A DNA stretch of 46,712 nucleotides from Thermofilum sp. NZ13 (GTDB taxonomy: Archaea > Thermoproteota > Thermoprotei > Thermofilales > Thermofilaceae). Position numbers and translations under genes: made by a program. Shown in pieces: positions 1 to 6,870 of this stretch. How positions within the stretch are numbered: position 1 is the first letter of the stretch; each line of letters begins with the position of its first letter. Under the pieces are notes generated by a model. It was not told the origin of the DNA. It saw nothing but the letters and a program-made list of their open reading frames with translations, and made no database searches. The stretch is taken from the NCBI GenBank assembly GCA_002855745.1, contig NDWX01000014.1, positions 1 to 46,712 of the forward strand. Reading direction: 5' to 3'.

Positions 1-100
1 TATCAGGCGATACCGGCAGATATCAAATGATATCACCTGATATCACGCGAAATCACCTGATATCATGTGATATCAGGCGAAATCAAGAGATACCGGGTGA
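1..100. repeat. 10-bp tandem array, consensus TATCANNNGA
   Basis: Ten consecutive units of exactly 10 bp fill positions 1-100; each starts TATCA (variants TACCG, AATCA) and ends GA, with three variable bases between. An eleventh, decayed unit may follow at 101-110. The array is cut by the left window edge, so its true length is unknown. Ten is not a multiple of three and the frames carry stops or odd peptides, so a coding origin is unlikely. One unit per DNA turn would place repeated protein contacts on one face of the helix. A ParB-like gene begins about 0.9 kb away; a link between the two is inference. Confidence 0.85.
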
Positions 101-312
101 TGCCGCGCGGCGCCAGGGGGCTTGGCGCGGGCAAGGCCTCCCAGGGGGAGGTGAGGAGGGTCGCGGAGCTCGCCGAGAGGCTCACCACTTACAGTAAAGA
201 TGCCGCCCTACCCGGGGCGGAGCTCTACCTCATCCTGGAGAACCACGCGGTTCAACATAGCCTACCGGTCATGGACAAGGTTCTACACTACATAGCGGAG
301 AAGCTGGGATAA
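100..312 (+). CDS. Hypothetical protein, 70 aa
   Basis: I do not recognise this family. The frame opens at a GTG at 67 inside the 10-bp array, but ATG at 100, just after the array, is a more natural start. The product has a basic N-terminus, then a predicted helical stretch (VRRVAELAERLTTY) and a second helical segment near the C-terminus ending in YIAEKLG. It has no cysteine pairs, signal peptide or membrane segment. Codon use is rich in third-position G/C like the nearby regulator and ParB genes, which supports it being real. It could be a small DNA-binding or antitoxin-like protein, but nothing in the sequence proves that. Confidence 0.4.
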   Translation: MPRGARGLGAGKASQGEVRRVAELAERLTTYSKDAALPGAELYLILENHAVQHSLPVMDKVLHYIAEKLG

Positions 313-431
313 CCCAAGGGCAGCGGTAGCGCTAGGCTGGCTACAGGGGCCCTGCGCCTCGCTTTTCAGGCCGCGCAGCCCGGGCCCGTTTCCCTGAGGC
401 ACGCTGGGCTCGCCCTCCTGCGCCTCTGACT

Positions 432-560
432 CTACCCCGCGAGCGTGGAGCGCTTGAGCTCCTTCACCGCGCTCCAGAGGGGCTCGTGGAGGTACGCTGC
501 CCTCAGCTCCCCCAGGCTCACCGCGTAGCCGCCGACCACGACCAGCCTCCTGGGCTTCAT
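432..560 (-). CDS. Small hypothetical protein, 42 aa
   Basis: A short minus-strand frame starts at ATG (560) and ends at TAG (432). The product begins MKPRRLVVVGGYAVSLGEL, a beta-strand-like hydrophobic run with glycines, followed by an amphipathic helix rich in K, E and L. Codons end mostly in G or C, as in neighbouring genes. A TATA-like CTTATAAG lies 21-28 bases upstream of the ATG, suitable for a leaderless or short-leader transcript. No family is recognised. The promoter spacing and codon bias are the main support; it could still be chance. Confidence 0.45.
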   Translation of the reverse strand: MKPRRLVVVGGYAVSLGELRAAYLHEPLWSAVKELKRSTLAG

Positions 561-580
561 CACTATTGTTGGCCCCGGGG

Positions 581-588
581 CTTATAAG
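581..588 (-). promoter_or_regulatory. TATA box for the 42-aa gene
   Basis: CTTATAAG, a near-ideal archaeal TATA box, sits 21-28 bases upstream of the ATG at 560 in an otherwise GC-rich stretch. It is palindromic, so direction is set only by the downstream frame. The remainder of 313-640 shows no other convincing gene. Confidence 0.45.
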
Positions 589-640
589 GCGGCTAGCCGC
601 TTAAAAATGAGACGGGGGTATCGGTGAAAGTGGAAACGCA

Positions 641-931
641 CTAAGCCTTCGGCTCCCCCCACAGCTCCCTCGCCAGCTTGTCCAGCACCTCCGCCGCCCT
701 GCGGCCCTTCTCTGTGAGCGAGAAGACCCTGACCCTCTTCCCGAGCCTCCTCTCCGAGACCAGCTCGAGCTCCTTCAGGTCGAGGAGGATCTTCTCAGCG
801 TACTGGGAGTTCTCCACGCCCAGAGCCCTCATGATGTCCTTCTTGATCGCCTCCCCGCCAACGTGGAGGAGGAAAAGGAGGACGATGATGTGCCTCCTGT
901 TCAGCTCCCAGACGAAGCTGTACTCGCCCAC
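641..931 (-). CDS. Winged helix-turn-helix transcriptional regulator, 96 aa
   Basis: A small single-domain winged-helix protein of PadR/MarR-like appearance. Residues 14-60 form the helical part (IIVLLFLLHVGGEAIKKDIM then ALGVENSQYAEKILLDL), followed by a basic wing strand (RRLGKRVRVFSLTEKGRRA) typical of these domains. It has no ligand-binding extension, so it is probably a dimeric DNA-binding repressor or activator. The start is GTG at 931. It is divergent from the ParB-like gene at 1039, with a shared 107-bp promoter region that contains an inverted repeat (GGAAAC/GTTTCC), so autoregulation and control of the parB-like gene are plausible. The exact family is unresolved. Confidence 0.8.
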   Translation of the reverse strand: MGEYSFVWELNRRHIIVLLFLLHVGGEAIKKDIMRALGVENSQYAEKILLDLKELELVSERRLGKRVRVFSLTEKGRRAAEVLDKLARELWGEPKA

Positions 932-946
932 GCTCCCTGAAACGGG

Positions 947-968
947 GGAAACATTATTATTCGTTTCC
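947..968. promoter_or_regulatory. Inverted repeat GGAAAC-N10-GTTTCC, candidate operator
   Basis: Perfect 6-bp arms separated by an AT-rich 10-bp spacer lie 16 bases upstream of the winged-helix gene start, in the intergenic region shared with the ParB-like gene. The AT-rich spacer may itself hold the minus-strand TATA element. This is consistent with a dimeric winged-helix operator; binding is inferred. Confidence 0.45.
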
Positions 969-1038
969 GGTGAAATAGTGCTGTATTAATTGTTGTTAAA
1001 GCCCCAAGAATTTAAGACCTCGAGACCCCCTAGACTGT

Positions 1039-1941
1039 GTGAGCGTCGAGGTCGCCTACGTCCCCCTTGAGAGGCTGGACGTGAGCGAGGAGTACAACGC
1101 CCGCCGAATAGTGCCGGAGGAGGAGGTGCAGAAGCTCAAGGAGAACATCAGGCTCAACGGCCTCCTCCAGCCCCTCGTCGTGACGCCGCCCGAGGAGGGC
1201 GGGGACAAGCTCTACGTGGTCTGCGGGAGGCTGAGGCTCGAGGCCTTAAGGAGGCTCAGCAGGGAGGACCCCCAAGCGTTCCAGAGGCTCTTCCCCAGCG
1301 GCGTGCCCGTTATAGTCAGGAGGATGACTAGGAGGGAGGCGCTGATCCTCTCTCTGAGCGAGAACATCCGGAGGGGTAGTATGGGGAAGGACGAGGTCGG
1401 CGCTGCGGTGGCGGAGCTGGAGGAGCGGTTCGGGCTGAGCAGGGAGGAGGTTCAGAGGCGCCTCCAGATGGCTGGCCACGAGCTCGAGGTGATCATGCGC
1501 GTCTACAGGGCTCTGCGGAGGCCCGTGGCGAGCCCCGTGAAGCCTGGCAGGCCGAGGAGCGAGGAGAAAGAGAGGCCCGTCTCGAAGACCGGCAGGGTGG
1601 TGCTGCACATGGCTGTGAAGAAGCTGGCTGAGAGGGGTCTGGTGAGGGATGAGGGCGAGGCGATCAGGAGGCTGGAGGAGGTGGCCAGGGGGATGAGCGT
1701 GGGGGAGGCGAAGCAGCTGGCCCACAGGATCCGCTCAGACCCCTACCTGCTCCGCGACGAGGACAGGCTGCGCAGGGTCGTCGAGGAGATCAAGGCCACC
1801 AACTACGTCGACCGCCTCGTCTCCATACGGGCGGACCACGTCGCCAGGATAACCGCGATAGCCGAGAGGGAGGGCAAGACCTTCGACCAGGTCCTCAACG
1901 AGCTCCTCGACGCCGCCTTCGCGAAGCTTGGGTACAAGTAG
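1039..1941 (+). CDS. ParB/Spo0J-family protein with RHH-like C-terminal tail
   Basis: Residues about 5-115 are a ParB N-terminal (ParB/Srx) domain: PLERLDVS, then VVCGRLRLEALRRL matching the nucleotide-binding GxRR-type motif, and SLSENIRR matching the ENxxR box. Residues about 125-155 look like the central helix-turn-helix. The last ~45 residues (VSIRADHVARITAIAERE onward) resemble a ribbon-helix-helix/CopG dimerisation and DNA-binding unit, unlike the bacterial ParB C-domain. ParB proteins bind centromere-like repeats and act in DNA partition or transcription. No ParA partner is visible in the window. A GAATTTAAG TATA-like element about 25 bases upstream of the GTG at 1039 suggests a leaderless transcript. 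Codon use is GC-rich, as in the adjacent accessory genes. Confidence 0.85.
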   Translation: MSVEVAYVPLERLDVSEEYNARRIVPEEEVQKLKENIRLNGLLQPLVVTPPEEGGDKLYVVCGRLRLEALRRLSREDPQAFQRLFPSGVPVIVRRMTRREALILSLSENIRRGSMGKDEVGAAVAELEERFGLSREEVQRRLQMAGHELEVIMRVYRALRRPVASPVKPGRPRSEEKERPVSKTGRVVLHMAVKKLAERGLVRDEGEAIRRLEEVARGMSVGEAKQLAHRIRSDPYLLRDEDRLRRVVEEIKATNYVDRLVSIRADHVARITAIAEREGKTFDQVLNELLDAAFAKLGYK

Positions 1942-2412
1942 CCGCTCACGGGCAGTAAATTGACCCTCAGTGGATTACAGGGCTTACTGGAGCAATAAAT
2001 TGACCTAAACCTGCACTCTGTTAACCACAAAGAGTGTCCCTACCGCCGCAAGCATCGCCTCAGCGGCGCCCGCCAGCACACCGTTCCTCTAGCCGCTGCC
2101 GGTGAGCTGACCTGCCTCACTTACAGGCGCCTGAAGGCCTCTGGCAACGAGGCGTGCTCCTCGAGCGGGATGCGGCTGTCTTCGATGTAGACGGGCTTCT
2201 CGAAGCTTTACACTAGCGTGTCGGAGTGCCCTGGCTTCAGGCCACACAGATCCTCACAGGCAAGCCCACCTGCTCCTCGTAACCCCGCGCAGCGCGGAGG
2301 GGGCTTTGATCTTGCGAGGAGTGTGCACCCAGCCCCTCGGCCGTGAGCCCTCGCCTCGCCGCGGGTGTGCTGTATCGAAAACAATAATAATATCTGCTGC
2401 ACTGCTATAATC
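1942..2412. other. Intergenic region with repeats and probable gene remnants
   Basis: No intact gene is visible. TAAATTGACC occurs twice (1956-1965 and 1996-2005), exactly 40 bp apart. On the minus strand two short stretches read like protein ends: 2121-2207 (KPVYIEDSRIPLEEHA... ending at TAA, with an in-frame stop just upstream and no start) and 2237 to about 2285 (YEEQVGLPVRICVA then stop). These look like eroded C-termini of small genes. AT-rich sequence at 2383-2395 is the likely promoter of the downstream ATPase gene. Confidence 0.5.
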
Positions 2413-4218
2413 GTGCGGAGGCCAGTCTGGGTTATTCTCTTAGTGCTACCTCCCACTGTAGCCTGGCTCTACGCCAGCAACCTCCTTTCAACGGCCACTA
2501 ACCCGCTCATGTGGGCTTTAAGGGCGGTGTGGGGTGCTGTGGTGATGACAGGTGCCCTGGCTTTGAGCGTTGCCTTGGCAGTGTGGAGCAAGAACGATGT
2601 GACACTATTGAGGAGCGAGGATGGCGTCATCGTGGGCACCGCTGGCGTCTACGCGTTCGCGATGGCTGTTGGCTATGCGGCCTCGCCAATCCCCCTGGCG
2701 TCGCTGCCCGTTGCCGACAGGCTCGCTGTATCGGTTGCCCAGAGGGGAGCCTTCGTTGCCTGCGTCTACTTCTCACTACTCAGGCCTCCAGTGGAGAGGG
2801 CTAAAGTTGCTGCGAGGGCTCTGGAGGCCCTGGGGTTCAAGGTGATCGACACGAATGTGCCGACAATCACTGCTGGCCGGGCGATGCCCGTGGAGTACGC
2901 CGACGGCTTCGGAACAATCGTGGTGGAGAGGGACTGGAGGGGCAGGGAGAGGGCCTCGTTCTACCCCGTCACCGGCCGGGGAAAGAGGGTGTACATCATA
3001 TCCCTGCCGGCGAGGCACCAGGCTGAGCCCAGAGCCGTCAGGGAGGCGGTGAACAGGCTTTTAATGCTCGCTAGGCCCCCGGCGCCCGGGGAGGGCATCG
3101 AGATAGGGGAGTACGAGGGGGGTGGGGCTTTGCTCCTGCCGTTCAACACGCACGTCGGCGTGTTCGGCATCACGGGTGCCGGGAAGAGCTCGCTGCTGGC
3201 GCTCATAGCGAGGGACCTGCCGGAGGACGTCTTGATCATCGACTTCTGGGGAGAGTACGCTGGCCTCTACGGGTTCCACGTGGCTAAGCCCGTCGACCCT
3301 GTCGTGGAGCTTTCGGCGGAGGAGGCCGCCGAGATACTGGACAACAGCGCTGAGCTGGTGTGGGGCGAGGACGGGAGGTTCACGCCCATCGTGTACAACG
3401 TGGTGGTGCAGGCCGTGCAACGGGTGGCTGAGAGGGGCGTGGAGCCCACGGCCGAGGCGCTGGTGGCCGAGCTGAGGGCCTGGAGGGCGAGGGAGTCTAG
3501 GCCGGACGTGGCGGCGGCGATCGACGCGGCCCTCAGGCGGGTAGCGCTACTGGGCGGTGGAGGCTTCAGCACGAAGCTGAGGCTCGGCCGCACAGTCCTC
3601 GACTTATCGGGCTTGAGCGACTACGCCAAGGTGGCTGTGGCTAACGCGGTCATCTACCGCCTCCTCAAGACCCGCGCCCACCGCAGGCTCACCGTCATAA
3701 TCGACGAGGTCCACCGCCTGGCGCCGACGAGGGGCTACTCGAGGCCCCTCGAGAACCTGCTCCGCGAGGGCAGGGCGCTGAACATACGAGTAGTCATGGC
3801 GGACCAGACCCTCACGGCCGTGAACAGCGCGGCCGTCAGCCAGTGCGGGATGCTCATAATCTTCCAGCACAACCCCGCAGACCTGCCAGTGCTGCAGAGG
3901 ATGCTCGGCAGCATGGCCAGCGTCGTGACCTCGCTCCAGCCTAGGGAGGTCTTGGTGTGGCACGGTGGGGGCTGGAGGCGCGGCGTCATACACGAGGCGC
4001 CCCGCCTAGCACCCAAGGGAGTTGCTACAATGCAGGCTAGGATCGAGGAGGTCGCGAGGATAGTGGCTCAGAGGTACAGGGTTAAAGCCGATGACATCCT
4101 CGCGCTCTACGACCTCAAGGCTAGGCCCGAGGGCCTGGAGGAGCCACTGAGGAGCGCCTACAGGGAGTTCCTCGCCAGGATAGGCGAGCCCGCTGACCCG
4201 GGAAGCCCGGAGGAGTAG
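2413..4218 (+). CDS. Membrane-anchored HerA/VirB4-type ATPase, CedB-like
   Basis: About 601 aa from GTG at 2413; an ATG-type frame extension to 2365 exists but an AT-rich TATA-like tract (about 2385-2395) would then lie inside the gene. The N-terminal ~125 residues hold several hydrophobic segments (VWVILLVLPPTVAWLYA; WGAVVMTGALALSVALAVW; GVYAFAMAVGYAA; GAFVACVYFSLL). The ATPase core has Walker A GITGAGKSS (about 252-260), HerA-type IIDFWGEYAG, and Walker B with DEVHRL (about 455). Length, membrane N-terminus and HerA core resemble CedB of crenarchaeal DNA import (Ced/Ted), homologous to conjugation ATPases. No CedA-like or pilin partner is seen, so it could also be a chromosome-pumping or plasmid-transfer ATPase. 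The upstream ParB-like gene suits a DNA-handling module. Confidence 0.85.
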   Translation: MRRPVWVILLVLPPTVAWLYASNLLSTATNPLMWALRAVWGAVVMTGALALSVALAVWSKNDVTLLRSEDGVIVGTAGVYAFAMAVGYAASPIPLASLPVADRLAVSVAQRGAFVACVYFSLLRPPVERAKVAARALEALGFKVIDTNVPTITAGRAMPVEYADGFGTIVVERDWRGRERASFYPVTGRGKRVYIISLPARHQAEPRAVREAVNRLLMLARPPAPGEGIEIGEYEGGGALLLPFNTHVGVFGITGAGKSSLLALIARDLPEDVLIIDFWGEYAGLYGFHVAKPVDPVVELSAEEAAEILDNSAELVWGEDGRFTPIVYNVVVQAVQRVAERGVEPTAEALVAELRAWRARESRPDVAAAIDAALRRVALLGGGGFSTKLRLGRTVLDLSGLSDYAKVAVANAVIYRLLKTRAHRRLTVIIDEVHRLAPTRGYSRPLENLLREGRALNIRVVMADQTLTAVNSAAVSQCGMLIIFQHNPADLPVLQRMLGSMASVVTSLQPREVLVWHGGGWRRGVIHEAPRLAPKGVATMQARIEEVARIVAQRYRVKADDILALYDLKARPEGLEEPLRSAYREFLARIGEPADPGSPEE

Positions 4219-4255
4219 AAAAGAATAAATAAAACTATTTACAATATTATTTTAA

Positions 4256-4315
4256 GCCTGCAGAGGGTCCTGGAGCGCCGCCGAGCGGTGAAGCGGCGGG
4301 AGGAGCCCTGCAGGC
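4256..4315. repeat. Hairpin downstream of the HerA-like gene
   Basis: Perfect 8-bp arms GCCTGCAG (4256-4263) and CTGCAGGC (4308-4315) enclose further complementary segments (GGGTCCT/AGGAGCCC and CCGCC/GGCGG). It starts 37 bases after the stop codon and follows an AT-rich tract, so it could be a terminator, the start of a small RNA, or an element end. Confidence 0.5.
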
Positions 4316-4325
4316 GACACAGTGC

Positions 4326-4386
4326 TTCCCCGAGAAAACTGGCGCCCGTAGCAGGGGGAGGAGGGGGTGCCTGCACTCTCGGGGAA
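4326..4386. repeat. Second hairpin with 10-bp perfect arms
   Basis: TTCCCCGAGA (4326-4335) and TCTCGGGGAA (4377-4386) are exact inverted complements separated by 41 bp. It lies between the first hairpin and the left end of the TnpB element. No protein frame accounts for it. Confidence 0.55.
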
Positions 4387-4537
4387 AAGAGAGTGGGGCG
4401 AGAGGGGGTAGCGTAAGGCAGACCAGAGGCCCCGGGCACCTAGGCTACGCCGACCCCTTCGTGCTAGTGTTTAGGGGGGAGTGGCGGCCGGGGCCTGGGA
4501 GCCCGAGAGAAAGCCCCTTTAAAAACACCCTTTTTTA

Positions 4538-4598
4538 CCCCACGTAACCCCACCATTCACGCTCCTCAGGGACGTGGTGGGAGCGGGGTTACGTGGGG
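4538..4598 (+). repeat. Left-end hairpin of TnpB element, copy 1
   Basis: Perfect 14-bp arms CCCCACGTAACCCC (4538-4551) and GGGGTTACGTGGGG (4585-4598) flank a conserved core beginning ACCATTCACGCTCCTCAGGG. Copies at 42319-42373 and 42693-42752 keep the core but have different stem sequences that still pair. A T-rich run (TTTTTT) precedes each hairpin. This is the best conserved structural mark of the element. Confidence 0.85.
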
Positions 4599-5270
4599 GG
4601 CTGGGCCCCCCGTGAGGGGGGTGGCGGGCTACGTCGGTGAGGCTCCGCGCTTGTGGACGCTCCGCTCGTAGGGGCCTCCCGGCGTGGCAGCGGAGGCGTG
4701 AAGGTGCCGGCACGCGGGGCCGCGCCCCGATCGTAGGGGCCCGGCCCTGGGCCGGTAGTGCCCGCCCGCAAGCCGGCTGCCCGAGGCCTGCGCCCCGCTC
4801 CGCTCGCAGGGGCCTGGGCGCGGGCTAGGGCGGGGGGCTCTGCTCTCGGGCTACCCTACCCCGCCGCCCCCTGGCAGCCGGCCCCCTGCCCTCGGGGGTG
4901 GACGGGCCGCTAGCGCAGCGTTGGCGCCGCCGGGCCTGGGCTGGCTCGGCGGGAGGGCCGCATCAACAGCCCACGCGCCTGGGGCCGCGCGCGGCAGGCT
5001 GGGGCCGGGGTGGCCGAGTCACAGTGTGTGAGATTGTGCTCGTGACCGCTGATGCTGAGCGACGCGCCTGTGGACGCTAGCTCGCGCTGAGCTCTGCTAC
5101 TGTAACGACCGCTAGCTCACATGGTGTGAGACGCTACGCCGCCGCATAGCAGCGTACACCTCTGGGGGCTGGGCTTTGGCTGCGACTCCCCCGCACCTCA
5201 CGCCTCTGGGCGTGAGGGCGGATGGGGGCCGCGGCGCGAGGCCCGGCTCCCCGGTAAAAGGGGTGAGACT
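4599..5270 (+). ncRNA. Candidate structured leader RNA of TnpB element, copy 1
   Basis: This 670-bp stretch has no credible protein frame but matches the corresponding leader of copy 2 (41661-42318) over nearly its whole length, with conserved blocks such as GGTAGTGCCCGCCCGCAAGC and ACGGGCCGCTAGCGCAGC. One hairpin next to tnpB shows compensatory change between copies. This suggests a transcribed structured RNA, or a DNA structure, belonging to the element. In known TnpB systems the guide (omega) RNA is at the 3' end, so a long 5' structure is unusual. Whether it is transcribed cannot be seen here. Confidence 0.45.
5196..5217 (+). repeat. Hairpin upstream of tnpB, copy 1
   Basis: CCTCACGCC (5196-5204), loop TCTG, GGCGTGAGG (5209-5217): a perfect 9-bp stem with a tetraloop. 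In copy 2 (41717-41738) the stem is CCCCGCTCC/GGGGTGGGG with loop TCCG, still fully paired with two G-U pairs. Confidence 0.75.
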
Positions 5271-6677
5271 ATGAGCGGGGAAGGTAAGGGGAGTAAAAAC
5301 GGCGAGAAGCTCTTCGACGCGTACAGGGTCTGGGAAGTCAAGGCGAACAGGGAGCTGAGGTTGAGGCTCCGAAAGCTCTACTACGACATCGCCTCTGCGG
5401 TTGAGCGGGCCAGCGAGGAGCTCGAGAGGAAGCACGGCGACGCGTTCAGGAGGGAGCCGGGGAGGTTCAGAGAGGAGTTGATCGAGGGGGCCTCAAGGAT
5501 TGCGGGGCTGCCGAAGGGTCTCTTCTGGTACGCCGCGGAGTGGCGCAGGATGGTCGCGGAGGCCAGGGGGAAGTCTAAGAGGCGGAGCAGGTTCACACCG
5601 CCAGCGGTGCCGCTACTCGTGAAGGTGGTCAACGGCAACGAGAGGCTTCACGGCGGCGGTAACGCTGTTGCGGTGCTTGATGCCTCCAGTGGCATGCTAC
5701 GCGTCCCCAGTGCCAGCCTCACTGTGAGGCTGAGGCCCTCCCTTATCAAAGCAGTGCTCGAGGATATCCAGAGGTTCAGTGACGTGAAGCTGACTTTACA
5801 GCTCACAGCAAAGGGGAGGCTGAGGCTGGTGGCTCAGCGCAAGGTGAGGCCACCATGGTGGGACGGCGACGGCAAATTGGCCATCGTAGCGGTGGACGTG
5901 AACTCGAGCCACGGGCTCTACCTGATGGCCTTCGCATTCGACGGCGAAGTCAGGCTCATTGCTCAGCGCGTCTTCAAGCCGCCCAACACCACGTTGCTGA
6001 GGCTGCTGGCGGCGCTACTGCGTAGCTACTCCAAGGTTAAGTGCTGGAGTGAAGCCGTCGAGAGGTTCAGGGAGAGGAGGGACGTCAGGGGGCTGCAGAG
6101 AACGGGAAGGAGCCACGCGGTGGATGAGGCCTTGAGGCTCGCTGAGAGGCTCAGGGCGAAGATAAACATGACGCCGGAGCGCGCCGAGAAAGTAGCGGGG
6201 CAGGCGTCGAGGAAGGTTCGAAAACTCAACGACGACTGGATTCGCAGCGTGCTCAGGGAGATGAGGGTGCTGGTGAGAAAGCTACGGGACCAGGGCTACC
6301 TCGTCGTCATCGTCGTCGACGTGCCCCGGGCCGAGTCCCTCAGGGGCTCGCAGCTGCAGAGGACGCTGCTCAGAGTGGCGAGGAGGCTGGAGAACCTCGC
6401 TCTCTACGAGGGAGCGAAGTGGTTCGAGCCTGACAACAACGTCTCGGGCAAGTGGTGCCCACTGTGCGGGAAAGAGGGGGTGGAGGTTCAGAAGCGCTAC
6501 TACCGCTGCACGGGCTGCGGCCTGGTCTACGGCAGGGACTGGGCCACAACGTTCAACGCCGCCAAGCTCTTTTTAAAGGCCTGCGATACGAAGAAGCAGC
6601 TCGAGGCGCTACAGAGCTGGCTGCAGAGCCACCCACGAGCTCTGATTCACGGCTCGCTCAGCTTCCCCAAGCGGTGA
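5271..6677 (+). CDS. tnpB: TnpB-like RNA-guided nuclease/transposase accessory protein
   Basis: 468 aa. The C-terminal half is TnpB/OrfB-like: RuvC-I at AVDVNSSHG (D209), a long helical insertion, a RuvC-II position at VVIVVDVPRAES (D350, or E355), a four-cysteine zinc ribbon (CPLC 396/399 and CTGC 413/416), and RuvC-III at GRDWATTFNAAK (D423). The N-terminal ~200 residues would be the WED/REC region. Known TnpB proteins are omega-RNA-guided DNA nucleases. The usual RuvC-II Glu appears to be Asp here and in copy 2, so activity is uncertain. Start ATG follows a GGGGTGAG ribosome-binding site. It is full length and about 70-75% identical by eye to the copy at 40248-41660, with no frameshift, implying both are recent or maintained. 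Confidence 0.88.
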   Translation: MSGEGKGSKNGEKLFDAYRVWEVKANRELRLRLRKLYYDIASAVERASEELERKHGDAFRREPGRFREELIEGASRIAGLPKGLFWYAAEWRRMVAEARGKSKRRSRFTPPAVPLLVKVVNGNERLHGGGNAVAVLDASSGMLRVPSASLTVRLRPSLIKAVLEDIQRFSDVKLTLQLTAKGRLRLVAQRKVRPPWWDGDGKLAIVAVDVNSSHGLYLMAFAFDGEVRLIAQRVFKPPNTTLLRLLAALLRSYSKVKCWSEAVERFRERRDVRGLQRTGRSHAVDEALRLAERLRAKINMTPERAEKVAGQASRKVRKLNDDWIRSVLREMRVLVRKLRDQGYLVVIVVDVPRAESLRGSQLQRTLLRVARRLENLALYEGAKWFEPDNNVSGKWCPLCGKEGVEVQKRYYRCTGCGLVYGRDWATTFNAAKLFLKACDTKKQLEALQSWLQSHPRALIHGSLSFPKR

Positions 6678-6870
6678 AGGAGAGGAGGAGGCCCCGGCCC
6701 CCAGTTCCCGCTACGGCGTGTAGCCGTCTGGCGGGTGCCGCGCGCGGCGCGATGAGGCGAAGAGGCGCCGAGGCTAAAGCCCCGCCGCACAGCCCCTAGC
6801 TGGCGTATATTGGCGGGGCGGGCCGAAGGCGCGGAGCCCATGAAAACCCTTAAAAGGGGCCCTCAGAAGA
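6678..6870 (+). ncRNA. Conserved 3' region of TnpB element, candidate omega-RNA
   Basis: After the tnpB stop, about 190 nt are almost identical in both copies. A strong hairpin lies at 6707-6735 (CCCGC-ACGGC-GTGTA-GCCGT-GCGGG arrangement) followed by the palindrome GCCGCGCGCGGC. The copies differ mainly by a short indel near 6800. In studied TnpB elements the omega-RNA overlaps the tnpB 3' end and right end, so this is the expected place; transcription is inferred. Confidence 0.45.

Noticed and set aside
1-100. CRISPR-like interpretation of the 10-bp repeats
   Set aside because: Units are far too short and have no spacers; no cas genes are in the window.
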